NCBI GenBank assembly: GCA_031282245.1
Contig: JAITEB010000006.1
Location: forward strand, 1-64,000
DNA length: 64,000 bases
Origin: Oscillospiraceae bacterium
GTDB lineage: Bacteria > Bacillota > Clostridia > Oscillospirales > Ruminococcaceae
Direction of reading: 5' to 3'
A model generated the notes under the pieces. It worked only from the letters and a program-made list of their open reading frames with translations, had not been told where the DNA came from and did no database searches. This document shows positions 1 to 7,319 of the stretch, piece after piece (position 1 is the stretch's first letter; every line of letters begins with the position of its first letter). Position numbers and translations under genes: made by a program.

Positions 1-83
1 CTGAAAGCGTCTTTGCCGTGACCCCGAAAACGTCGGCGGCGAAGGCGCTTGTCACGCAAATGCGTCCCGAAATCTCTTTGTAA
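1..83 (+). CDS. C-terminal end of an unidentified gene
   Basis: An open frame enters from the left edge of the window (codons in frame from base 3) and ends at TAA 81-83 with the residues MRPEISL. Only about 26 codons are visible, so the product cannot be named. An AT-rich stretch without another convincing gene follows up to the HicA promoter at 364. Confidence 0.4.
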   Translation, partial: ESVFAVTPKTSAAKALVTQMRPEISL

Positions 84-363
84 AATTTGCCATGCTTTCT
101 TCACCTCCGCATGTTAAAAGGTAATAATTTGAAAACAGCTATAAATGGCGCGCTTATGCGATTGCTTTTGTTAGTATCTGCTAAAATTTTTAACATTTTA
201 ACCCTGTTTCAAGCGGATTATACACAAAAAAAGCCCGCGCTGAATCCCCCCCCGCGCTGGACCCCAGAGGGCGGGAAGTACCTTTTTTTAATTTTCCTTA
301 GCTTTAACTATAAACGTCTCTGTACTGTCAAAATTAAATTTTTTAGTGAAGCTGTTTAAAGTA

Positions 364-392
364 TTCACAATGCGCACAATGCGTGTTATAAT
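364..392 (+). promoter_or_regulatory. Promoter of the hicAB operon with a tandem 9-bp repeat
   Basis: TTCACA (364-369) and a perfect TATAAT (387-392) are separated by exactly 17 bp. Two head-to-tail copies of CACAATGCG (366-374 and 375-383) start inside the -35 and fill most of the spacer. HicB antitoxins commonly repress their own promoter, so these repeats are a plausible operator; that role is inferred. Confidence 0.7.
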
Positions 393-411
393 ACAATCAG
401 GGGGCGAGGAA

Positions 412-594
412 TTGAAAGCGGTAGAAATGGAGCGAAAGCTATTACAAGACGGCTGGATATACAAGAGTTCCAAAGGCTCTCACAGGCAATATATTCACCC
501 CCAAAAACCCGGAAAGGTGACAATCCCTTTCCACAGCGGCGACCTTGACAAAGGCACTGTGAAATCAATTCTTAAACAGGCCGGACTGAAATAA
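412..594 (+). CDS. hicA: HicA-family mRNA interferase toxin
   Basis: This 60-residue protein has the compact HicA fold signature: a DGW turn, then the conserved GSHRQY box containing the catalytic histidine, then a basic strand leading to VTIPFH and a GTVKSILKQAG tail. HicA toxins bind double-stranded RNA and cleave mRNA to arrest growth. The likely start is TTG at 412 just after the purine-rich GGGGCGAGGA, giving LKAVEMER, which matches the usual MKSVE-type N-terminus; an ATG at 427 is the alternative. The antitoxin hicB follows after 40 bp in the same transcript, and a strong promoter lies immediately upstream. The ORF is intact and of normal length, so the module is probably functional. 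Confidence 0.9.
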   Translation: MKAVEMERKLLQDGWIYKSSKGSHRQYIHPQKPGKVTIPFHSGDLDKGTVKSILKQAGLK

Positions 595-634
595 TCAGCC
601 CCGGCTTTGTAAATAGTATATCAGGAGGCTTACT

Positions 635-1042
635 ATGGTTCTTTTATATCCCGCCCGCTTTATTCCGTTTGAGGATTCCGAGGATGGATATACAGTTGAA
701 ATCCCCGATTTGCCCGGTTGCGTTACTCAGGGCAATAACCTTGCCAACGCGGTTAAAATGGCTGTTGACGCGGCGTCAGGTTGGGTATTGGATGAATTGG
801 AAGACGGGCGTCCCGCTCCTGCGGCAACATCTCTTAGCTTAATTCCTTCCGAAATTCCGGGCGAAATTATCAGCCTCATTTATTTGGATATGGACGCTTA
901 CGCCGAAAAATACGGCGAAAAAGCCGTCAGAAAGAATCTCACTATCCCTGCGTGGCTTGCCGCAATGGCCGATAAAGCAAATTTAAACTATTCCGCAACT
1001 CTTCAAAAAGCGCTTATGTCAGAACTGGGGGTTAGGAGCTGA
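635..1042 (+). CDS. hicB: HicB-family antitoxin
   Basis: This 135-residue protein begins with the partially degraded RNase H-like HicB domain (PARF...DGYTVEIPDLPGC motif, residues about 6-30, then a helix with AVDAASGWVLDELE). It ends with a ribbon-helix-helix or Arc-like DNA-binding segment (KNLTIPAWLAAMADKANLNY, about 105-125). HicB neutralises HicA and normally represses the operon. It starts at ATG 635 behind TCAGGAGGC and follows hicA directly. The DNA-binding tail fits with the repeats seen in the promoter. Intact, with no oddities. Confidence 0.92.
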   Translation: MVLLYPARFIPFEDSEDGYTVEIPDLPGCVTQGNNLANAVKMAVDAASGWVLDELEDGRPAPAATSLSLIPSEIPGEIISLIYLDMDAYAEKYGEKAVRKNLTIPAWLAAMADKANLNYSATLQKALMSELGVRS

Positions 1043-1335
1043 ACAAAAAGAAGTCGTACGTAAAGGCCGCGTCCAGCTTCCAAAAACTAACAACGCCTCG
1101 CAAGGCGTCTGTGAGCCGTTTTACGGGACGTTGCTTTCAGGAATGAACTATCATTGCTCAAGGCCAAAAAGGCCGCAGAATCGTCACACAGACGCTTCTG
1201 TCCAGCCGGACAATAAAATACAGGCTCCCGACCGCAGTCAGAAGCCCGCCAAATTAAGGAAACATGATCATGATAGTTTTTCACAGTTTAATTATAGCAT
1301 ATTAAAAGCGTACATGTGGTACATTTCGTACAAAA
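1043..1335. other. Intergenic stretch without a convincing gene
   Basis: Between hicB and the leftward gene at 1336 I see no ORF with a ribosome site. The only structure is a 6-bp hairpin ACGCCT/AGGCGT (1093-1098 and 1103-1108) without a U-run. It may be a small repeat remnant; no function is claimed. Confidence 0.4.
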
Positions 1336-1626
1336 TTATGTCTGATTTGTAAAGCTTTTCAAATATCTGTGCAGCTGCACACGGTAGGATGTGGCATGTC
1401 CGGGCTGGCCGTTCGCCCGCGCGATCTCTTCCCAGCTTTCTCCATTTATATAAAATCTTAGCGCAAGCTCCCTCACTTCCTCGTTTTCAATTTTTTGGAT
1501 GAAATTGAAAATCCTGTCCCGCTCAAGCAAAGCCTGCGCGAGTTCCGCCAAAATAAAGGATTTGGCCTCCGCGGAGAGCCTGGAATTTTTTCCCTTTAGG
1601 ACACTGTTTATCGCGCTGTCGGTCAA
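1336..1626 (-). CDS. Small sigma-region-4-like protein, phage type (possible remnant)
   Basis: This 96-residue leftward ORF has a charged helical N-terminal half and a C-terminal helix-turn-helix reminiscent of sigma factor region 4 and of phage DUF1492/RinA-type late-gene regulators (GESWEEIARANGQ, about residues 62-74). The only available start is TTG at 1626 without a recognisable ribosome site. It may therefore be the truncated 3' part of a former phage regulator. A related, also damaged gene lies at 16152-16547 in the decayed prophage. Function is unproven. Confidence 0.5.
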   Translation of the reverse strand: MTDSAINSVLKGKNSRLSAEAKSFILAELAQALLERDRIFNFIQKIENEEVRELALRFYINGESWEEIARANGQPGHATSYRVQLHRYLKSFTNQT

Positions 1627-1770
1627 AGTGAAGTGATTGCGCTGGGCATTTATTTTATATTCTGAATAAAACTGGAGTATTTACCACCCAAAAGATACCA
1701 GTTTGGATGGCGCAATGCGCACAAACTCAAGCGCGGACAAAAACAAAACGAGACAGAGTAATCCCTTATT

Positions 1771-1816
1771 AAGAAAAAGCCCGCTCCAGTTAAATGGCTT
1801 AACTGTGCGGGTTTTT
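1771..1816 (-). terminator. Terminator downstream of tRNA-Gln (bidirectional)
   Basis: The outer stem CCCGC/GCGGG (1780-1784, 1807-1811) and inner stem GTTAA/TTAAC (1789-1793, 1799-1803) are flanked by A-rich DNA on the left and T-rich DNA on the right. It can thus terminate in both directions. On the minus strand it sits just after the tRNA. Confidence 0.75.
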
Positions 1817-1828
1817 GTTTTTTGGCTT

Positions 1829-1902
1829 TGGTTGCGAAACTAGGATTCGAACCCAGACAAACAGAGTCAGAGTCTGCTGTGCTACCGTTACACCATTTCG
1901 CA
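1829..1902 (-). tRNA. tRNA-Gln (anticodon CUG)
   Basis: The reverse strand folds into a complete cloverleaf: acceptor TGCGAAA/TTTCGCA, an anticodon stem GCAGA/TCTGT enclosing the loop CTCTGAC, a T-arm with GTTCGAAT, discriminator A and an encoded CCA. U33 precedes the CTG anticodon, which reads CAG. A terminator hairpin follows on the same strand. No duplicated tRNA end was recognised near the decayed element, so this tRNA is not shown to be its attachment site. Confidence 0.92.
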
Positions 1903-2093
1903 ATAAGAATTTAGATCAAGTATATCAGGTTTTTACAAAAAAATCAAGCCTAAAAAGCAAATTTTTCGCTCACTTCTGTTTTGGATAAGCACGATCAAAG
2001 CGTTATGCGCAAAATATTTCAGACACAGCCTATCGCCAAGTAATTCCAAACAAAGCCGGAGAAAAAATAATAAAAAAGTTATGCTTACATTTG

Positions 2094-2122
2094 TTGACGC
2101 TGGCGCAAAGCTGCGATATAAT
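2094..2122 (+). promoter_or_regulatory. Sigma-A promoter for the 2250 gene
   Basis: TTGACG (2094-2099), a 17-bp spacer and a perfect TATAAT (2117-2122) lie about 130 bp before the ATG at 2250. No operator-like repeat was noticed in the leader. Confidence 0.75.
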
Positions 2123-2249
2123 AAAAAATGTCAGTATTAGTAACAGTTTATCTTAGTATATTTGACAGCATATACTTATAATTTACCAGTGAGATTTTCC
2201 GCTAACAAAAACACAGCTAAACTCAGCTAAGATAATTGAGAGGTTTATT

Positions 2250-3800
2250 ATGAAAATTAAAAAAAACAAGCTATTAATTGTCAACCTGGTCTCCCTATGC
2301 CTGGTCATACTGGGAACTTTTATTCCAAGCCTTATCCGAAGCGGCGGCGGGACTGCCGCTGTAAACAAAATCAGTCTGTCAGAAGAGACAAAAGTGATAA
2401 GCGCTCTTTTGTACATACCCAGGGATATATCTTCTGATCAGCCTGCCCCGGCGGCGCTTATTGTCCCGGATTTTAACGCCGAGGCTTCCTGGAGGGAAAA
2501 CGCCGCTTTGGAGCTTGCCGCAAAGGGGTATGTTGTAATGTCTCTGGATACGTACGGCCAAAGATGGTCTTCCTCCGGAACAAGCGCCCCGAAAGACGGC
2601 GGAGTTTATGCCGCCGTGCAGTATCTGGGAACGCTCTCCATCGTGGATAACGCTAAAATCGGGGTTCTGGCTTCCGGTCTTGGGGAAATGCAGGCGATCG
2701 CGGCTGTTGAGCGCGCCTCCGGGGAGGGCGGCGTCAAGCCAAAAGAGATATTTTCTTCTCAAAGCATTGCGGATATAATAAACGACTTCCGAAGTTTGGA
2801 CGAAGGGGCGGCTCCGGCGGAAAAGCTTCCGTTTGGCTGGCTCTGGCGGGAAATATTTGCCGGCCTGGGTTTCGCTGGCTTTTTCACTTTCCTGATTTCG
2901 TTCGCGCTGCTTTTGCTGGGGACGAGCTTCTTTGCAGGGTTTGCGCGCCCGGAACCGCATTCTCCGGCTTATCCGCGAAAAACCGGCAATAAAATCCTGT
3001 ATGTTTTAATAATAATCCTGCTGTTTTTGATACCTGCCGTATTATATAACTGGGCTATGGGGGTTCCGGTAGATTTCAGAACGGCAAATGTTCAGGAAAG
3101 CTATCCGCTGACAGCAAGCTTACTGCTTCCGTCACCGGCGGCAAACGGCTATTTGCTTTTTGCCGCCGCCGCCGCGGTGCTTTCAATTGCTCTGTTCTGT
3201 CTTGCGTATTCTCTGGGAATGAAGAAGCACGGCGCAAACTTCGGCAATATTGGATTAAAGCTTTCGCCTGCGTCTGTTGGGAAATCCGCCCTGCTGGGCT
3301 TTGCCGTGTTTGCGGCGGGATACCTCCTGCTTGCCCTGTGCGAATTTTTCTTTGGGACAGGCATAGTCTTCCTGAATTTCAGTCTTGAAACGCTAAGCCC
3401 GGCGCGTTCGGGCATGTGGCTGGTATACGCGGTTCTGTTCGCGCCTTCCGCCCTGGCTGAGGGGCTTGTGCTGAACAATTTTGTCCGCCGGCGTCTCGCC
3501 TCCGAAAAATTCAGCATGTTTATGATTATACTGATAAACTGCGGCGGGCTTTTGCTGCTTTGCCTGGCCAATTATATTTCATTGGCCGCAACGGGAACGA
3601 AGCTTCTGCCCGAAAGCCTTATCGCCGGGACTTCGACGGCGGTTTCGGATCCGCTTCTGGCGCGCTTTATCCCGGTTCTGGCGTTTAACGCCGTTTCCGC
3701 GCGTCTTCTCTTCAGGAAAACCGGTACAGTCTGGGCGGGCAGTTTCCTCAATGCCTTTGTTCTGGCGCTGTTTGCCCTGTCTTCAACAGGCGTAATCTGA
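2250..3800 (+). CDS. Membrane protein with a hydrolase-like extracytoplasmic domain
   Basis: This 516-residue protein starts with a signal anchor (about residues 7-28). A roughly 170-residue alpha/beta-hydrolase-like domain follows (AALIVPDFNAEASWRENAA, then a helix-strand pattern). From about residue 200 there are seven or so hydrophobic segments. The position where a nucleophile elbow is expected reads VLASGLGE rather than a clean GxSxG, so catalysis is doubtful. ATG 2250 follows TTGAGAGG, and a strong promoter precedes. It is monocistronic and convergent with trxA. I recognise the architecture only loosely; substrate and role are unknown, with an envelope stress or lipid-related role possible. 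Confidence 0.6.
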   Translation: MKIKKNKLLIVNLVSLCLVILGTFIPSLIRSGGGTAAVNKISLSEETKVISALLYIPRDISSDQPAPAALIVPDFNAEASWRENAALELAAKGYVVMSLDTYGQRWSSSGTSAPKDGGVYAAVQYLGTLSIVDNAKIGVLASGLGEMQAIAAVERASGEGGVKPKEIFSSQSIADIINDFRSLDEGAAPAEKLPFGWLWREIFAGLGFAGFFTFLISFALLLLGTSFFAGFARPEPHSPAYPRKTGNKILYVLIIILLFLIPAVLYNWAMGVPVDFRTANVQESYPLTASLLLPSPAANGYLLFAAAAAVLSIALFCLAYSLGMKKHGANFGNIGLKLSPASVGKSALLGFAVFAAGYLLLALCEFFFGTGIVFLNFSLETLSPARSGMWLVYAVLFAPSALAEGLVLNNFVRRRLASEKFSMFMIILINCGGLLLLCLANYISLAATGTKLLPESLIAGTSTAVSDPLLARFIPVLAFNAVSARLLFRKTGTVWAGSFLNAFVLALFALSSTGVI

Positions 3801-3810
3801 ATCTGAACAG

Positions 3811-3837
3811 AAAAAAACCGCCCAGGTTTACGGGCGG
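3811..3837 (-). terminator. Terminator of trxA
   Basis: CCGCCC (3818-3823) pairs with GGGCGG (3832-3837). Seven A residues on the left (3811-3817) become a T7 run on the minus strand, directly after the trxA stop. Confidence 0.85.
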
Positions 3838-3867
3838 GGTGAATATAAAGGGGCGGCGAAATCTCAA

Positions 3868-4191
3868 TCAGCTCACAAGAACTTTATCTAAAAGCTCCAG
3901 ATAATCCTCTTTGTCATGTACGCCGATAAGCCGCCCGGCTTCTTTGCCGTCTTTGAAAAGTATAACGGTGGGAATGCTCACCACATGGTATCGATCCGCA
4001 AGCAAGCCCTCCTGGTCAACGTCAACTTTGCCCGCCAGGGCTTTGTTGTCCAGCTCGCCCGCCAGTTCCTCCATCGTCGGTCCCAGAATCCGGCATGGCG
4101 CGCACCAGCCCGCCCAAAAATCCACAAGCATGATCTGGCCGTCAGATAAATCTTTGTTAAAGCTATCGGCTGTATAATGTTTTAACTTCAT
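3868..4191 (-). CDS. trxA: Thioredoxin
   Basis: This 107-residue cytoplasmic disulfide reductase shows the hallmark WAGWCAPC redox site (about residues 25-32) followed by a KxLGP-like RILGP, and the cis-proline loop SIPTVILFKDG (about 73-83). Length and order match bacterial TrxA. Electrons would come from thioredoxin reductase, which is not in this window. It starts at ATG 4191 with GGAGGAAG just upstream on the minus strand and has its own terminator. Monocistronic and intact. Confidence 0.95.
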   Translation of the reverse strand: MKLKHYTADSFNKDLSDGQIMLVDFWAGWCAPCRILGPTMEELAGELDNKALAGKVDVDQEGLLADRYHVVSIPTVILFKDGKEAGRLIGVHDKEDYLELLDKVLVS

Positions 4192-4329
4192 TTGAAAAAC
4201 TTCCTCCTGTCGCTGACTTAATTAAAAATTTTATATTTTAATTATTATACTATATGGCGGCAAATAATCAACTCAAAAAAATAAAGAATAATAAAATTCT
4301 GACCGCTTTTTAAGGAATATGACAAGTAT

Positions 4330-4575
4330 ATGAAAAAATATTATATAGACTTCAACTCCGGAACGAACGTCGAAATCACAAAAAGCCTTGATTCCGCAAT
4401 GGATATTGCCGACGCAGGGGCAGGGATGAGCAGGGAACATATTAATATTATATGTCAGGGAAGAATCGTCGCTGTCAGAAAATGGCACGAAGGAATGGAA
4501 AACCTGGAGCATAACAAGCGCCCGATTACATTTCCTCCTTACGGCTATTATAAAGACTGGAAAATTAAGTATTAA
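4330..4575 (+). CDS. Conserved-looking small protein of unknown function
   Basis: This 81-residue protein (KKYYIDFNSGTNVEITKSLD...) is predicted soluble, with a VEITKSLDSAMDIAD helix and a basic, aromatic C-terminus (PPYGYYKDWKIKY). The putative ribosome site is weak (AAGGAATATGACAAGT before ATG 4330). No family is recognised. It stands alone between trxA and tex and is convergent with tex. The ORF has protein-like composition and no overlap with a better frame, so it is probably real. Confidence 0.55.
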   Translation: MKKYYIDFNSGTNVEITKSLDSAMDIADAGAGMSREHINIICQGRIVAVRKWHEGMENLEHNKRPITFPPYGYYKDWKIKY

Positions 4576-4589
4576 ATCAAGCGCATTTT

Positions 4590-4618
4590 GCAGGGGCGGC
4601 AGACTGCCCCGCCCCTGC
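4590..4618. terminator. Strong hairpin between convergent genes
   Basis: GCAGGGGCGG (4590-4599) and CCGCCCCTGC (4609-4618) form a 10-bp GC-rich stem between the ends of the 4330 gene and tex. There is no clear U-run, so termination in either direction is inferred from position. Confidence 0.5.
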
Positions 4619-4628
4619 GCGCCGCAAA

Positions 4629-6797
4629 TTAAATTCCGCGCTGATTAAGGCCCTTCATAGTGAGGGCTATTCTTTTTTTGGCGGCGTCCACGCTCAGCAC
4701 TTTTACTTTCACAATGTCGCCGACTTTCACAACGTCGCCGGGGCGCTTCACGTATTTATCCGAGAGCTGGGAAATATGCACAAGCCCGTCCTCGTGCACG
4801 CCTATGTCCACAAACGCCCCAAAGTCAATCACATTTCGCACGGTTCCGGTCAGCTCCATGCCTTCTGCAAGGTCGCTTATGTCCAGCACATCCTTGCGCA
4901 AAAGAGGCCTGGGCAGGTCGTCGCGGGGGTCGCGGCCGGGCTTGAGCAATTCTTTTATGATATCTTCCAGCGTGGGCAGCCCGATTCCGGCCTTTTCGGC
5001 TATAGAGCTTCTGCCAAGCTTTTGTATTCTATCCCGTATCCCGCCGATTTCCCCGTTTTTAACGTCCCCGCGGGAATAACCGCACAGCTCCAGAAGCTTT
5101 TCCGCCGCCCCGTAAGCTTCCGGATGAACTCCCGTGTTGTCGAAAATATTTTCGCTTTCGGGCACGCGCAAAAATCCCGCGCACTGCTCAAAAGCCTTCT
5201 TGCCCAGCTTAGGGACTTTCAGGAGCGTCTGCCTGGAACTGAACGCGCCGTTTTCTTCCCGGTAAGCCACAATATTTTTCGCAACGCCGCCGTTTATCCC
5301 GGAAACAAAGCTAAACAGCGGCGCGGACGCCGTGTTCAGGTCAACGCCCACACTGTTGACGCAATCCTCAACGACGGAGCCAAGAGCCTCATCAAGGCGC
5401 TTTTTTGGCATATCGTGCTGGTACTGCCCAACGCCGATCGATTTGGGGTCAATTTTGACCAGTTCCGCCAGCGGATCCTGCAAACGCCGGGCAATTGAAA
5501 CCGCGCTCCGAATAGAAACGTCGTAATCCGGAAACTCTTCCGCCGCCAGTTTTGACGCGGAATAAACGGAAGCGCCCGCCTCGTTCACTATTATATAGGC
5601 CGTGTCCGCGCCTGTCTCAGTCAAAAGCTCCGCAACGAAGGCTTCGGACTCGCGGGAGGCCGTGCCGTTGCCAATAGAAATAACATCCACTTTGTGCTTT
5701 TTGATAAGTCCGGAAACAATCCGCTTTGCCTCCGCGATTTTATTATTGGGCGGCGTGTTGTAGATGACGCCCGTATCCAGCACGCGCCCGGTTCTGTCGA
5801 CTACGGCCAGTTTGCAGCCCGTCCGGAAACCGGGGTCAAGGCCGAGGGTCACCCGGTCTTTGATCGGCGGCTGCATGAGAAGCTGCCGCAGGTTTTCCGC
5901 AAAGACTTTTATAGCGTTTTCCGCGGCGTTTTCCGTCAGATAAGAGCGCATCTCGCGCTCCATAGACGGCGCAATCAGACGGCCGTAAGCGTCCGCGCAG
6001 GCTGTTCGGACGGCTTCCCGGCAGGGGTTATCCGCGCCTTTGCGCAGAAACGGCGCATAAACATGCGCCAGCGCCTTTTCTTCGTCGGCTTCGACTGAGA
6101 CTTTCAAAAAGCCCTCGCGCTCGCCGCGGTCAATGGCAAGAACGCGATGGCCCGCGATTTTTTTGACAGGCTCGGCAAAGTCGTAATAAATCCGGTAAAC
6201 GCTGTCCTCGCCCTCCCTGGCGGCTCTGGAGAGAACGGCGCTTTTGTCGAGATAAAACGCGCGCAGGGTTTTGCGGAGTTCCGCATTGTCGGACACATCC
6301 TCGGCGATTATATCCAAAGCTCCTTGTAAAGCGTCCCCGGCGGTCTCAAGGCCTTTTTCCGGGTCGATGAACTGCGCCGCAACTTTCAAGGGGTCAAAGC
6401 CGTCCAACTGGGCGAAAATCTTCACGGAAAGCGGTTCAAGGCCTTTTTCGCGGGCGGCGGAAGCTCGGGTTTTGCGCTTGGGTTTAAACGGGCGGTAGAT
6501 GTCCTCAACTTCCGCGAGGGTTTTTGCAGAAGTAAGGCTTTGCGTGATTTCGTCGGTGAGTTTGTCCTGGGCGGCGATAAAGCCGGAAACTTCTTCCTTG
6601 CGCTTTTCAAGGCTGCGCAGATAGGCCAGTCTCTCTGAAAATTCGCGCAGAACCTGATCGTCCTGCGAACCGTGCGTTTCCTTGCGGTAGCGCGCGATAA
6701 AAGGGATTGTATTGCCCTCGTCGATCAGGCTGACGATATTTTGGGCGAAGTCCCGCCGTATTTTAAATTCTTCCTGCAACTGCCTGATAATGTCCAA
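4629..6797 (-). CDS. tex: Tex-family RNA-binding transcription accessory protein
   Basis: This 722-residue protein has the full Tex layout: N-terminal helical region with RFIARYRKETHG-type HTH (about 25-45), a YqgF/RNase H-like core beginning LGLDPGFRTGCKLAVVD (about 320-336), helix-hairpin-helix pairs (VDLNTASAPLFSFVSGI, about 490), and a C-terminal S1 domain (GTVRNVIDFGAFVDIGVHEDGLVHIS, about 640-665). Tex binds nucleic acids and affects transcription and RNA processing. The start is TTG 6797 behind GGAGCAG. A consensus leftward promoter lies about 270 bp upstream, with an IS110 scrap in between. Intact. Confidence 0.95.
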   Translation of the reverse strand: MDIIRQLQEEFKIRRDFAQNIVSLIDEGNTIPFIARYRKETHGSQDDQVLREFSERLAYLRSLEKRKEEVSGFIAAQDKLTDEITQSLTSAKTLAEVEDIYRPFKPKRKTRASAAREKGLEPLSVKIFAQLDGFDPLKVAAQFIDPEKGLETAGDALQGALDIIAEDVSDNAELRKTLRAFYLDKSAVLSRAAREGEDSVYRIYYDFAEPVKKIAGHRVLAIDRGEREGFLKVSVEADEEKALAHVYAPFLRKGADNPCREAVRTACADAYGRLIAPSMEREMRSYLTENAAENAIKVFAENLRQLLMQPPIKDRVTLGLDPGFRTGCKLAVVDRTGRVLDTGVIYNTPPNNKIAEAKRIVSGLIKKHKVDVISIGNGTASRESEAFVAELLTETGADTAYIIVNEAGASVYSASKLAAEEFPDYDVSIRSAVSIARRLQDPLAELVKIDPKSIGVGQYQHDMPKKRLDEALGSVVEDCVNSVGVDLNTASAPLFSFVSGINGGVAKNIVAYREENGAFSSRQTLLKVPKLGKKAFEQCAGFLRVPESENIFDNTGVHPEAYGAAEKLLELCGYSRGDVKNGEIGGIRDRIQKLGRSSIAEKAGIGLPTLEDIIKELLKPGRDPRDDLPRPLLRKDVLDISDLAEGMELTGTVRNVIDFGAFVDIGVHEDGLVHISQLSDKYVKRPGDVVKVGDIVKVKVLSVDAAKKRIALTMKGLNQRGI

Positions 6798-6941
6798 AAA
6801 ACTACTGCTCCTTGTATAACATATTTAGGTTTTTGAGGGACCTATAAACCTTGAAAACCAAGCTATTATCGTGAGACAATCGGGCTGTGCCTGGGCATAA
6901 GGCTCAAGCCCGAAGGACCGGCGTCTCTTTCCGATTCCTAA

Positions 6942-7004
6942 TCCGGCGGGTTTGAGGCAGCCGTCAATCACATGAGCAAACGCGGCTCGCCTTATCTTCG
7001 CCGT
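6942..7004 (+). mobile_element. Remnant of an IS110-family transposase
   Basis: One open stretch reads SGGFEAAV then NHMSKRGSPYLRR, the well-known C-terminal signature of IS110/IS116/IS902 transposases. A stop (TAA 6939-6941) precedes it, and the frame ends soon after in another stop. Fragments with similar flavour (SGCAWA) appear just upstream in another frame. Only this scrap survives, in what is now the tex leader, so the element is dead. Confidence 0.7.
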
Positions 7005-7066
7005 CCTCAAAGAAAACCACCTGTTTGAACGCCGTAATCTTCAACGGTGTCCGTGTTTTTTATATA

Positions 7067-7095
7067 ATTATATCACGTTTTCTCTTTCTCGTAAA
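7067..7095 (-). promoter_or_regulatory. Leftward promoter, probably for tex
   Basis: On the minus strand TTTACG (7090-7095), a 17-bp spacer and TATAAT (7067-7072) form a good sigma-A promoter. The first leftward gene is tex, giving an untranslated leader of roughly 260 bases that contains the IS110 remnant. Confidence 0.65.
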
Positions 7096-7180
7096 CTGCA
7101 TAAAATTTGCGGGTAGAACAATAGGCCAATGTGAAGCGTTTGCAGGAAATTTTGTAAATAATCATTAAGACTGAGAAAGA

Positions 7181-7227
7181 AGAGCAGACAAAAACTCCGG
7201 AAAAAGGAGTTTTTGTCTGCTCTTTTC
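7181..7227. terminator. Perfect 18-bp hairpin terminator
   Basis: AGAGCAGACAAAAACTCC (7181-7198) and its exact complement (7206-7223) enclose a 7-base loop and are followed by TTTTC. It lies downstream of the leftward WxL operon and upstream of the tex promoter, so it insulates the two. Confidence 0.8.
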
Positions 7228-7319
7228 TGCCCATGATAGTGGCATGGGGGTTGTTCGGCCGAAAAATAAGCGCTTATTGAATGCTTATTTATTGATATGC
7301 TTTCACGTAAATGGCAATC

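Noticed and set aside
87..359. Rightward ORF of 90 codons before hicA
   Set aside because: It has no ribosome site, crosses a poly-C stretch and runs into the hicA promoter; composition is not protein-like.
1829..1902. tRNA-Gln as an amber suppressor serving the phage region
   Set aside because: The anticodon reads CTG, which decodes CAG. No CTA anticodon or other suppressor tRNA was seen.
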